Shown one piece after another: positions 39,401 through 51,230 of a stretch of 64,000 nucleotides of DNA. Made by a program: the position numbers and the translations under genes. The DNA lies in contig VYZI01000085.1 in NCBI GenBank assembly GCA_013397695.1, forward strand, positions 657,600 through 721,599, written 5' to 3'. Numbering within the stretch: position 1 is the stretch's first letter; each line of letters begins with the position of its first letter. A model generated the notes under the pieces. That model did not search any database, was not told the origin of the DNA, and saw only the letters and a list, made by a program, of their open reading frames with translations. The stretch is from Centropus unirufus. Lineage: Eukaryota > Chordata > Aves > Cuculiformes > Centropidae.

Positions 39401-42400
39401 TTTGGTAGTCAGGCCCACTTCAGTTTAAATTACAGGCTTCATCCAAGATTTGCCATATTTCTCTCTTCTTAGCAAGTGCAAAATACTGCAAGAGGAGAAG
39501 AAAAACTCCCAGAAACCCTTCTCTCTGCACAGATCAGCAACAGCAAATCATGAGCAGGTCCTTTGAATGCTCAAGTATATGATTATATATTTCACTGTCA
39601 ACTGAAACCACAGGAATAGGAAAATATTACTGTGAAAATACTGCCTGTAATGAGAAGACTTGGTTGTCACATTTGGTAAGACATAATTTATCTTTTACCT
39701 GGTATTAGTGAATAATATCACTTAACCATTCACTGTGGTGTGTTTACCCTCAAAATCCGCACACACAAATGTTCCTTGGTATTAAATCCTAGGTAAAGAA
39801 AGCTATTTTTTCTGGGCATCACAAGTTTCTGATGATACATGGAATCTCCTCTGAATTCCACTGGTTTTGCTTTCCTCAAATCGGCAAAATTCTCATGAAA
39901 ATACCTCTACTTGATCACATCCCAGTGTTATGCTAGCAAAAGAGCTGGTTCATCTGTTTTCTGTTATTTCATTCCCTTCCCACATTTCTTCAAGGGCTCT
40001 TTCTTTGTCTGGACTATTTGTCCCCTAGCTAGAAGGTGCTGCTTTATAAAAAGGGTGGTGTTTTCACATCAAACTCCGTGTTGGGTGATTTCTTTCTTTG
40101 TCTGCAGCCATAACATCCTCTTCTTCATACTGAACTAAAACCCCACAAAGGCTATGGATTATGCGATGCATTTCCTGTAATATTTAATAATCACAGTAAA
40201 ACACTGACGTATATTGCTGTCTACTTGCAAATCTCTGTTTCCTGTAGAAATTACAGCTCGCTATTTAAAGTCACCTGAATAACCTATTTTATGCGTCTGA
40301 ACAACAGGCTAAAACAACTCCTCCTGGCTGGATGAATATCCCCTACCAGGCTTAACACACGAGGTCCCAATTCTGCCCTACGTTTCACTAACGTCAATCT
40401 CAAATAATACATCTTTATCTACAAATGTCATAAAATGAGGCATGAATCATTCCTGTGAATTGACTAAACCAAGATGTTCACGAATTCCCTCCAAGCGAAC
40501 CATATTTCATGGGTTTCGTCTCAGGGACAGCCTCTCCCCGCTCACCCTCAGCAGGATGAGTCCCACTTCCCCAGCACACACCCCCTCATTCCCTCACATC
40601 TAGGGCCAGAAAACATCACTGCAGCAATTCCAGCAATTGTTTTCCTGGGGAAGGAACATTTGGGAAGTATTTAATGTATTTCTAACTGTCTTCCAGCGCA
40701 GTTTAGCAGCTGGAAGTCAGGTACAGAGCCAGAGCAAAGGTTTTATCCTGTGTTACTGCACTTCATGTCTTTTTCCACTGACTCTTGAGTGGGATTAAGA
40801 CATTCCAAGGAATTCCCCATTATCCTCGTGTAACCAGAACACATAGGACAGCATCCCACATAGCAGGCTCAGCTCCTTTTCCTCGACCTTGGCCCATGAT
40901 TTATTTAAACAGGCCCAATTGCATGGTCCACAGCTTAAAAGTCACAGACAACTTGAAGTCAACAAGTACTTGACAAGCCTGGTTTGGGTAGTTTCTGGTT
41001 AAGGCTCCCTTCCTGTCAGCTGGGGAGGATGTTTGAATTACCTGATTGGAAAATAAAGGCATTCAAAAAAAAAAAAAAAGGTACTTCTCCTTTCCTCTGT
41101 TTCTTTTAGAAACAAAACAAAACAAGGAAATCTGAACATTTGACAATCTACAGATTTCTTTTTGTAAAACAAACAATAAAAATGAAGCTTTTTAGCTTCA
41201 TCAAGATGATTACCAAGAATCTCCAACAATGCAAAGCAGTTATGCATTTGTTGGAAACCTGATTTCCTATTATTAAGCTCTTGCCACAGAAGCCTTTAAA
41301 TTAAAATTATTTTTGAAGTCTAGCCTAGAACATCAAAAACAAATCAGAGTTCAAGTGCACAGTGTGATTCCCACTGGGAAAAGGGATTCATTTACAGATG
41401 CTGGGTGATTTCGGTGACAGTAGGAAAGACATTTATTTTCATAGGAGGAGAGAGGTCCAATTCCGAAGCAGGGCCTGTTTGTACCTAGCTGGGGGAAACT
41501 CATTGGAAAATTATTGATCTTCACTGAGATTAAGTCAAACATTATTTTTATTTTCACACTTTCCTGATTCCCTGCAGATTCTCGGCTCGGAAGGGTGCTG
41601 GGCTTTGTTTGAGCAGGGTGACCCAAGGCTGCAAGGGCTTGGGCACCCAGAATCCCCTGGAGCCCAGCGGGATCAAAGGCTTCCTCTCCATTTCAGCTGG
41701 GGAGCCTCAACAATGACCTGAAGCCAGTGCTGGAGAACAACAGAGCAGTTTAGGGCTACACTTCAGTTTCCTTCTCACGTATTTCAATTCACAAATAATG
41801 GCAAGCAGCCCATTTGGAAAGGTAGCACATGAATATATTTTGAATAGCTAAGACCTTTGTGGTTATTGATATTGTTATTATTTACATTATTAAATTTTCT
41901 CCTAAGTTTTTCTCTGTTCAGTGATAATTTAAAAAAAATTACTTTGATTTCTTCAATAGCTCTTTCAAAAAAACCACCCCACATCCAGCTAATATGTAGT
42001 AATTCCCCATTCTCCCCCCAATACACATTGAAACTATAACACGTTTCTAAATATCTTGAGAATTTTCTAGTTAGATTTTGTAAAATTCCCACAACCTTTC
42101 CCTAACCACCAAGCCCTTATTATCTAAAGAGGCTTCCAGGGAGGTGTTGGTAGGTAACTATGCACGAATTAATCATAAGATTTACATAAAAGGCAAAAAT
42201 ATAATAAATAATCAAGTTCTTCCACACGCAAATCACTGTGAGGTATGTTACCAGTTTTCATAGAGGGGCCACTGTCAGACATGCAATTTCATCCACCCAA
42301 TTAGCAGCTTTTGCTGCATTATAAATCTGTCAGTGCTTTCTTTGCACCAAACAGCTGCTTATGCAAGAAACTGTGTGAAACTCCATTAAAAACCACAGGT

Positions 42401-43105
42401 CTGGGTAAAAAAAGGGGGTTAGAAAAAATAGATTCCCAATGAAGCTGCCTTGGTTCTACTTGGCCTGGAAGGCTGTGGCCAAGAATGAGTTAAAATTATT
42501 AGGAAGGGAAGTCCACCGTGCTATTAATGTCCTGCAATTCAGCTGTGGCTCTGCTCTGTTCACTTGGTTTTCCTCTTCAAGTGCTGCTCTGTTTTTAAAG
42601 CTGCTTTGAAGGAATGCTCTCCAGCGGACTGCCGCCTGTCACTGCTCCCTGTCATCTGTCCGATAATTAAAATCTGACTGATTTACTGACTGGCATCAAC
42701 CATCACAGCTCAAGAGTTAGAAGATGTTCATCCTTCCCAAGGCTAAATTTACTTGGTGAAAAGGGGCCGCTTGCATCCAGCCCGAGCTGTCATTCAGCTG
42801 CCGTGGAAACCATAAAGATGGCTAACAGAGCCCCAGCCAGCAGTCTTTAGTTTATTTTATTCTAATATTTATTGCCACCCAGAAAATGAACATAATACAG
42901 ACAAGTTAGTGAGAGCACTGCACTGGTGATTTGTGAGGCTGGTGTGGAGTGAGAGCAAAACAGTCCTGCAGCATTAAAATAAAATAGAACAGCGGTGTTT
43001 CCCAAAAGTATGGCAGGGCTGTAGCTGTGTTTATTTTAACCCTAATGGGGTGCAATTTATTATTACATTTTAAGTAGATGCTCTCTTGCAGAAGGGTGGT
43101 TTGTG
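36463..43105. other. Unique non-coding sequence with further exon-like segments
   Basis: No confident gene. Minus-strand exon-like segments with acceptor- and donor-like borders lie at 38170-38248 (strong donor GTAAGC), 39003-39077 and 41396-41488 (acceptor ending TTTCCCCCAG). A14 lies at 41065-41078, and a perfect 8-bp hairpin with a TTTT loop at 41182-41201. The 42460-42860 stretch is complex unique sequence with homeodomain-type cores. Confidence 0.5.
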
Positions 43106-43175
43106 TTTTTTTTTACTCCCCCTTTTTTTTTTTTTTTTCCTAAGTGCACACTGCTCAGGAAGTACAAAAAAAAAA
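43106..43175. repeat. T-tract and A-tract flanking a short spacer
   Basis: T9 (43106-43114), then T16 (43123-43138), 27 bases of spacer containing CCTAA and CTCAGG, then A10 (43166-43175). The layout resembles the 19.9 kb T/A hairpin but with a longer spacer. Simple-repeat expansion is the likely cause. Confidence 0.65.
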
Positions 43176-45224
43176 TAAAAGAGGAAAGGAAAGGAATATC
43201 ATGTCATCCTGTGTGAATGATCTAACCGTATTAATGGAGCCTCCAGGATCTATCGAAAGCAGCAACTTCAATAGCTCAGGGTCATGATATCAGTACTTGT
43301 GATGGAACAAGCTATTTACAAAAGATTTAAACTCTGGGGAAGATGCCTCCTCCAGGCTCTCTGCCTTATTTTCCTTAGCCTTTCGGGTCACATCCTGCTC
43401 AGCTGGCTCCTTCTGGTGTCTCTGTTGTCTCAGGTTGGAGGTGACAGTTGCCAGCTACTGCGAGTTCTGACCCCCCAACGCCACGGTGTCACCCCGACCC
43501 AGAGCCCCGCGCTGATCCCCAGTGTCCAACCCAGATTTGCTTTTTTTTTTTTAGTGCTCTGTTCTCTTTTTTTTTTTCTGTTCCCTCAGCTACAGTATTT
43601 TTCATTTTCTCCACATAAATAAAGCAAACCTTAAATATATACTGTCTGGTAAGAAACTCAAATACCTTTCCAGTATGAACAAGATTAATCACACATAATA
43701 TTTACAGTACTAAACAAAACAATTATAACATCGTATATACTCAGTTGAACAAACACGGTGACAGTTCTTTTTGAAAATATAAAGTAAAAATCAAATGGAA
43801 ATCCATATCAGAGTAAAGGAACTTATCTTCAATTTGTACGCCTCTTAGGCCTTTTTTGAGACCAAAATTCAGGTGCAAGCACCTTCTCCAGAAGTCATCA
43901 AGGCCCAATTTACCACTGCCTTTCTACTGTAGTGATACAGCTGGAGGGAGAAACAGGCCACCAGAGGTGAAGGCAAGTAAAATTACAGAGAGGCAAGGAA
44001 GGAAAGCCAGGATTTCTCACTTTCCTCTGCAGCCCTTGGGGTTTGAATTCCTGCAGTTATCCCAAACACACAAAGAGACAAAGTCCTGAGTGTGTACGAC
44101 ACTCCCTGTTTTTGAACACATGGGCCATGATTTAGAAGGCCCACAGGATGCTGAGGATAAAGCAGAGCCAGGACACGTGTCTGCCAAAGAGTCAATGAGC
44201 TGCGGGCTCAGCCCTGCAAATAATTTCTGACTTGAGCCACACTCACACAAAAAGTTCTACCAACCCCAGCTGCTCTGCTCGTATCTTTGTGATTCATGCC
44301 AATAAATGTCTGCAGGGTCAGGATCATGAAACCAGGCACAAACCATGACCATAAGCGCTCCTCAGAGATTCTGTATGAAAAAATATTCTTAATTGTACAG
44401 TATCCCAATTAGATGCCCTACATAAACGAAGCCATTGTTGACTAAGACAATAATGTCATGTTTTCAATGCGTGCTCAAAGATTCTCCTTTGCTGGGGTGC
44501 AGCTGGGGAAGGAGAATGTGCCCATGCCCAGCACCTGCCTATGCAGGAGGATCACAAACACAAATTTCCTCAAACCACGCTGACACATTCCTGGCCGCTG
44601 TGTTCTGATGAGCCTTAGATCTGATGCGCTGTAACAGCCTGTAAAGGGAATTCAAAATTATCCATAAGCAACAACTTCATCATTCACTCTCAAAAGTATT
44701 TCATCTTCCCTTGTCTCTTTGCCTTCAGGATTTTCTCTCAACATGATATTTCTTAATCGGAACTTATTTTTTACAGGTCATCAATTTGATTTCTCAGTGT
44801 CTTAGTGCTTGGTATTCTCATTTGGAACAGCAATCAGTTGTGGCCATCGATTTTTAGCACCTTATATTCAATTTTCATGCAGTTGTTTACAGCATGGAGT
44901 GAAAAACTTTCCGGCAAATCAAAGTTTAACAGCAAGTCTCAGGTATGTATTTTAAAGAAACCGCTGTAAATAAAAGAAAAAGATGTAAAAAAAAAAATGA
45001 AACTCAACAAGCCACAAAAATAGCAGAACTAGAGGAACATCTGAGTACAATAAAAGCGCAGGATCAAAGTTCTCCCCGCTCAGTTCAGAGGTAACTGTAG
45101 ACTCCAAACACAAGCTGGGGTTAGATCACTCTTATTTTAGCCAGCACAACTTAAATGATGGTATTTGGACATGAACTTCTGTAGCTGCTCCATCCACACT
45201 AGTGGTCCTTGTGACCTGCTGTGG
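43176..45224. other. Unique non-coding sequence
   Basis: No gene or repeat family recognised. A second pair of T runs lies at about 43541-43552 and 43568-43578. Open frames of 60-112 codons occur on both strands without family likeness. Confidence 0.6.
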
Positions 45225-45325
45225 GAGTGAATTTCAGCGGCTGGGGACGTGCTGGGTGAAGAAATACATCCTCTTATGTGTTCCAAATGTACCTGACATT
45301 AATTTTAGTGACTGACGGGTTGTTG
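45225..45325 (-). mobile_element. Probable diverged CR1-type LINE fragment
   Basis: The plus strand GTGAATTTCAGCGGCTGGGG, ACGTGCTGGGTGAAGAAATA and CATTAATTTTAGTGACTGACG resembles the complement of older CR1 subfamilies just 3' of the reverse-transcriptase end (AATTCCACAGG, GTGCTGTGTGAAGAAGTA, CTATTAATTTCATTGGGTGACC). The match is by recall and much weaker than the other copies. The element would lie on the minus strand. Confidence 0.5.
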
Positions 45326-46821
45326 CTATACTAGGACTTAACATGAGAAGGAAGAACTGGTCGGTTTTCACTCCATACTCACAGCATTAAATACCTCGGT
45401 GAAGTTTCTTTGCATTGTTCTTCCTTCCAAATGCCCTTTTTCCTGAAATCAGTAATACAGGAGATGAAGATTGGTTTCTAGGCTGATTAATCCTGAGCAA
45501 AACTTTCAGCTCACTACTAGAAAAAAGATCACTCGGCTTTGATATAATGCCTCTCTCCCTTTTTCTCTCACTCCCTTTCTCCCCTCTCTTTCCCTGGGGA
45601 TGCACAAAGCATTTCAACCAGCCCCACTCCAGCTCTGCATCCCTCACTCTGTATTCCTGAGATGCCACCTCCATGCTCAAGCAAGTCCAGCAGTTGCCGC
45701 TCTCTATATTTTCACCTCTAAGTATCCTCTAAAAAGGAAAAGGTTTTTCACTCTGCCAAAGTATGTGGCCAGCTGGATGACCACATTCCTTGCTTCACGG
45801 TCATTTTGATCACGAAACAATGACAGAGTTTTTCAGCAAATAGGAAATGTGATGCTCATCCGGTCAACAGGGTCTTCAAGGGAACTTTTTGCAAGTTCAC
45901 CAGAACTTATTGCAAACCAGGACAAGAAACACGGTTCCACTCCTGCTTTAGTCTAAGATCCAACTGTGCTTCAGTATCAACAAAGTTAGGAAATTACTTG
46001 GACTTTATGGGAGAAGAGCAAGAAAACTATGTCCTGGAGAAGCCATCTCTGGCATAGGAGCCTGTAGACACATAAAACCCGCTTATAGACACCAGGACGC
46101 ATCAACAACCCAGGGCCTTGAAGACAGGAGTAAGTGAATTATCTCAATTCATCTAAAAGACCAAAATCAGAGGTTTTGAAAAATCATTTTGAAACTTCAA
46201 AGATTTTTCTGAAGCTTTGGAATCTGAGTGAGTTTTGGAAGATGGGAAGTATTGCAAACCAATTTTCTTCATTCACTAAACCCATAGGAATTCAGAGAGG
46301 AAAACATTGCCCTCCTACCATTTTTCTGGTATCCTGCAGCGCACTATCCCGTCTGCTGCCATGCGGCCTCGCTCTACACATCCATGGCCATGCCAACACA
46401 CCCCTCAGACGGCCTTTATCTTGGGCAAACTGATGGGTAGAAGGCTCCATCCTAACTGTACCTTAATTTTTTCTCCTTTGCTGATGTATAAAATTAATTT
46501 AATTCAAAACTGTGACAAAGTAATAATAAAAGTCAATATCAGGAGGAAGGATTTTTAAGGTTATTTAAGCACCTGATTTGAGCAAAGCACCTAAACAGTT
46601 TTAAAATGTGACCCATAATGTGTTTCACCCCAAAGAATATAAGCGGGATATTCAAGATTATTCATATATAGGAAATATTCAATTCATCATCCAAATGCAC
46701 CCACTTCTGTAGTGAAATATAGCAGATACTTAACAGTGCCCGGCAATTCAATACACATTGAAGGTGGGGTGTGAAGAAAAAAATAGAACAGTATCCAGAT
46801 GAAATTGCAGTTGTCAGGAAT
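45326..46821. other. Unique non-coding sequence
   Basis: No gene or repeat recognised. It is ordinary AT-rich sequence with a short C/T-rich patch at about 45552-45600. Confidence 0.6.
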
Positions 46822-46977
46822 GGAATTCACCAACTGGGAGGAGAGAAGCAAAAAGGAAGATTACTATTTTTATGTAAAATAAATCAGGCTGCTAATCGGG
46901 CTGGGATTTTGCTGCTGGGAGTTAAGGAGGGCAAGAAGAGAACTATAATTTTTAGAGCTGCCACTTTAAACCACAGC
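46822..46977 (+). repeat. Ancient paralogous segment, copy A
   Basis: It aligns with 51079-51230 in the same orientation at roughly 65-75% identity by eye with few gaps. The best-kept blocks are AAAATAAATCAG, TGCTAATC, TGGGATTTTGCT and a final CAGCC. The family is unknown to me. It could be an old SINE/UCON-type repeat or a duplicated regulatory element. Confidence 0.65.
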
Positions 46978-49318
46978 CCCTCTTGCTTCAACACAGCTTT
47001 GATGCAGCATCAGAAAGGGAGCACCTTGAAGTGCTGTAATGTCAAGGCTCAAACGGGCATATTTTAATGTAACAGGAAGTAAATTAAGTCAATTAAACAA
47101 TTTGACATTTTTAGAGTGCTTGCTTACCAGGCAGATTTTTCTCAGTGGTCACAGCAATGATCATTACCTACATTTTAGGAAGAAACCATTTCCTACCTTT
47201 ATAGGCTCGCACCTAAAACTTTGGGTGATCTCTCTGCTCTCAAGCCCGGAGTTTGCACACATAAATGGAGACCACCAGTCCTCTCATCCTTGTTGGGATC
47301 TCTTGTGTCTGGAGAGAGACAGCAGTGGAAAAATGCTGTTATGACTCCTGCCAGGCTCCCTTGCCAGGACTTGTGCCCAAAGAGAGGGAACCACACCGAG
47401 ACCCTACAGCTCCAGAGTGCCCAGTGCCCCCATGCCCTGCAGCAGCTCGGTGCCCTGCTGGGTGCTCTGAGCTCTGAGCACATCGGGGCACAAGTGACAG
47501 AAGTCCTTTCCTCATCAGCACGGGGCCATCACAGCCTGTTTGCAAACCTCCCTTCCGTCCACTGGTCAATTTCCAACCAGGAGGCCAAAATGACTCCCGT
47601 GTTCCGACATTCCTAAAGACTGCATCAGAAATAAAAGTCTACTTCTACTAGATGTAACTGATGATTTTTTTTTACTTCAGACCAGTCACGGCTATATTGG
47701 GATGCAATCCCAGGATCTAGTGGAAGGAGAACTTTCAGCTTTTGCCCATGGTAGACCAGCCTGCCTGGCCACATCACCCCAGCCAGGGTAAACCCAGATG
47801 AACCCAAAAGCCTTTAATGCTTTTCACTAGAAGAGCAAGTCCTGTACCTCACATCTGGCAGAGTCTTACTGCTTTGACCTTCATGGTTTTCATTCTTTTC
47901 ACCTTCTCTCAGCACTTGTTGAGTCCTCACATAGCAAGACTTTAGTGCCAGCAGGAAGCCCGGCTTCACATACATTGAGATCTTCACTAAAACTCAGTGT
48001 AGGTCACCACACAGCTCATTAAATACAGAGACACACTCTGCATGTCAATTAAGAGATTAAGTTATGGAACAAAGAAAAGGGAGAACTAAAATTTAAGGTC
48101 CCTTTGTATTTTCAGGCAAGTGATCTGTCAACTGGAGGAGCAATTCCACTAACTGAAGCTTGTGCAGAGCCTGACATAGCCATAACCGTGAATATCTCAA
48201 ATGGTTATGTCACCCGAGGTTACCGTGAAGTTGAAATTGCACTGGCAGTGGAGTTCTCTATTGTCATGATTCCTATACAGATAAAAAGATGAGGGGGGAA
48301 AGAAAGAGGTATAAAGGTTTGCCAGTGCAAGTTTAGGTATGTTCTGTTATTTCTGAATAGCAAATAGTCCGACGTAGTTATCGTAATTGCCAATGAAACA
48401 GAGATAGCAGAGTTTCATGGAGCTGTGCATGTACACAGTGTGTTTTATATTGATAATTTGCTTAAAGAAAGGATTTTTTATAGTTACAGTGGGAAACTTT
48501 GAGAAAAAAATATTCAGATAGAATTGAAGTTCTGAATTCACTTTTTCAGCTGGGGAGCACTTTTGGACTTTCAAGTCCTTTGGACGCCAAAGAACTCTGT
48601 GTGTGTTCAGGCAGAAGTGCACCTACCTTAGCATCAATGCAGAGCTCAGCATCTCCCCCAGAGCTCACCATCATCCCGTGTCCAAATCTGGTCAGGGTGG
48701 AAACAGCATTCCCCTGCTCCTGCAAAGTTCCTCTTAGAGCACACCCCACACTTTACCATTAACTGGGCCTGATGTGGAGAGCAACAAGGGTTCTTCGCTT
48801 GAAAGCACAGCCCTACCCACGGGAACAAAGCCCAATCCATATTTTTCCCTGTAGACAACCTCATGCCAGCATTGTAGAGATTTCTCAGCAGAGGAACACT
48901 GCAGATGCTTCATGACATGAAAAGCAAACAAGTTTTGGGCTTATTTTATCATCAGAATGAAGAGCTGCTCCTCTTCTCTCACAGTGTGGCTGCAGTGCCG
49001 TATTCAGGCTACCTTTCCATGCCTTGCTGAGTGAAATCACTTTTCTGTAGAGGACCAGACCCAACAGGCTGGCAGCAGCCTTTAACCCAGCTTTCTGAAA
49101 CCCTGGGTGACCAGAGACGAGCGCTAAAATCCACACTAGGGCTGCACCCCCCTCCCAGCCAGGCAGGCGAAAGCCAGCGCCACTCTAAAATTTATAAAGC
49201 TGAATTAGCCCATCTCGATGCCCACACTTGCAGCTGAGAATAGCAGTGTGTTCGCTTGGACGCTGAATATTCTGTAATAAATCCTGCTGCATTCCTGGCG
49301 TACAGTTGAACAGACTTG
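46978..49318. other. Unique non-coding sequence
   Basis: No gene recognised. The moderately GC-rich part at 47380-47560 has overlapping frames on both strands with no family likeness. At 48118-48290 an open plus-strand segment follows an acceptor-like CCCTTTGTATTTTCAG but has no good donor. Confidence 0.55.
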
Positions 49319-49378
49319 TAGAATCGTTTAGGTTGAGAAGGACCTTTAAGATTATTGAGCCCAACCGCAAACATGACT
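49319..49378 (-). mobile_element. CR1 LINE, 3' tail fragment
   Basis: The plus strand reads TAGAATCGTTTAGGTTGAGA, AGGACCTTTAAGATTATTGAGC, CCAACCG, the complement of the CR1 3' end (AGAATCGTTTAGGTTGGAAAA, GACCTTTAAGATCATC, AGTCCAACCG). About 60 bp survive. Confidence 0.8.
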
Positions 49379-51078
49379 GGTTTTTTTCTGTCCGTGGAGA
49401 TGATTCCTAACTCACAGCTCTGTGTGGGGCTGCAGGCAGGAGGTGCTGGCTCCAAATCCCTCTTGCTCCAGACTTTGTAGAGGTCAGCATTACCGCATTT
49501 ACGTCTCTTGTAGATCTAATTCTTAGCAACTGCGACAGGGCCTGCTCTTCATGTAGACCATTAACTTACTCTGTGACCCCAGACCTCGTACGGGACTGGG
49601 TGGTTATGAATAAGAAATGACCCTTGTATCAATCATCACAATCATAAGACCAAAAATTTAGAAGGTCTCACCTAAAACTTACCACCCGACAGGCACCACA
49701 GGGATGGGAAGAACACACTATGGGTAAGGAGATTGCTAGTCTTAAGAAGAGTTAAAAAATGGGTTCGTTTATGAAATCTCAGGCCTGCTGCTTCAGGACT
49801 GCCTGTCACCCAGCCCTCATCACAACAGCACGTCTGGATGGGAAACGGGACGTTTTCAAACAAGCAGGAAAGTCTGCTGCATTTGGATACTACCAGGGGA
49901 CAGGACCGACTCCTGAGATGCAAAGAGTCAAGGCTAGGACGAAGCCAGACTTCCCAGCCCCACCAAAGCTCAGCGTGCCTGAGCTCCTTGCAGAGCAGGG
50001 AGCGCTGGAGCCAATCCGAAGCCTCGAGTGGTGGATCTGGACCAGAAGTGGCTCTGTAGCCAAAGATCCGATCATGGCTCTGCACAAATTGTGATTTATC
50101 CCAGAGTGCCAGAGTTACTCTGTGGCTGTCACATGTCATTGCGTGAGGTGACATGTCACATCATTGTCACCGTGACATGTCACCATGTTACTGCGCAGCT
50201 ATCAAGGACATAGAGTTAAAAGCCCTCACTACAACTGTTTCCACTTAGGTATTTAGTTTCTAAAGGATTACTGACTGTGATGTAGAAATTCCTATCAATC
50301 ATCATGTCAGCTGCACAGGAATTAAGCTACTTTTACATGAGGATTTTGAAACAAATGTAATAACCCAGAATAGTGCCTATTTCTCAAAAAAAAGTGGGTT
50401 ACATCCATCAGGGCAATGACACAGATGACGACGTGGAGACGCAGGACGGCTCCTTCTATTGTTTCCAGAGATCTCACCAGAGAAAAAGACAGATGTCGCT
50501 AAACAATATTTACAACAAAATTAGCACTCGAACTGGGAAACATGGACCAAGATACCAAAACTTTCTATGGCTCAGACCCCGTAAGCACACGATGTGGCCG
50601 ATTCACAACTACCAGTAGTTAGGACAAGGTGGCTGGTAAGCTCACACCACCCGCTGTTCAAGACACACTGCCCATCTCCTCCAAATGTTTCATGGAAAAT
50701 CTGCCTGAGATTGGTCTCCAGAAAGATTTAAAAGACAGTTATGTTCATTGCTGTGCATTACCTTGCTGTAAAAACACCTAATTTTTTGCAAGTGAAGACA
50801 AACAGAAGGAAGAGGATGTTTTTTCCCAAGGGAGAAAGCGTGAAGACCTGCCTGCAAGAAGGCTGCAGAAAGGAGTAAGAACATGTGAATATCTATGCAC
50901 AGGGACCTAAATATGTGTGTGTGCCTATACATGTGCATATATTTCCTTATTTGACAAAATAAAGAACTGTAGTTATCTGTTAGTTTTCCTCCTGGGTGAG
51001 GACTTGGCTAAAGAAGCACAGAGTTACCAGGAGGCAAAGAAGAGCTACCTTGTTCTCCTGGAACTGGGAACACTTATG
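49379..51078. other. Unique non-coding sequence with palindrome pair
   Basis: No gene recognised. The 160-codon minus-strand frame at 49672-50154 and the opposing 111-codon plus-strand frame cover the same bases and neither resembles a family. The interval contains the doubled palindrome at 50148-50183. Confidence 0.55.
50148..50183. promoter_or_regulatory. Twin 12-bp palindromes GTGACATGTCAC
   Basis: Two identical, perfectly self-complementary copies lie at 50148-50159 and 50172-50183, starting 24 bp apart. A partial copy (GTCACATGTCATT) lies just upstream at about 50128-50140, and GTCACC lies between the two copies. The core TGACATGTCA holds two opposed TGACA half-sites of the MEIS/TGIF (TALE homeodomain) type. 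Binding is inferred only. Confidence 0.45.
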
Positions 51079-51230
51079 TGGAATTCTCTGTCTCGGAGGA
51101 GGAGAAAGAAAAATTGCTATTTTCATTCAAAATAAATCAGCTTGCTAATCAAAGTGGGATTTTGCTTCTGCAAGTTGGGAAAGGAATGGAAAACAAGTAA
51201 TATTGAGAGCGGTCGTTTTAATAAGCAGCC
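51079..51230 (+). repeat. Ancient paralogous segment, copy B
   Basis: Partner of 46822-46977 in the same orientation, 4.26 kb away. GGAATTC is shared near the start and AAAATAAATCAG, TGCTAATC, TGGGATTTTGCT follow in the same order and spacing. It lacks CR1 or other signatures I can name. Confidence 0.65.

Noticed and set aside
49672..50154. 160-codon minus-strand frame facing a 111-codon plus-strand frame
   Set aside because: Opposing open frames over the same bases with no domain likeness; expected by chance in locally GC-rich sequence.
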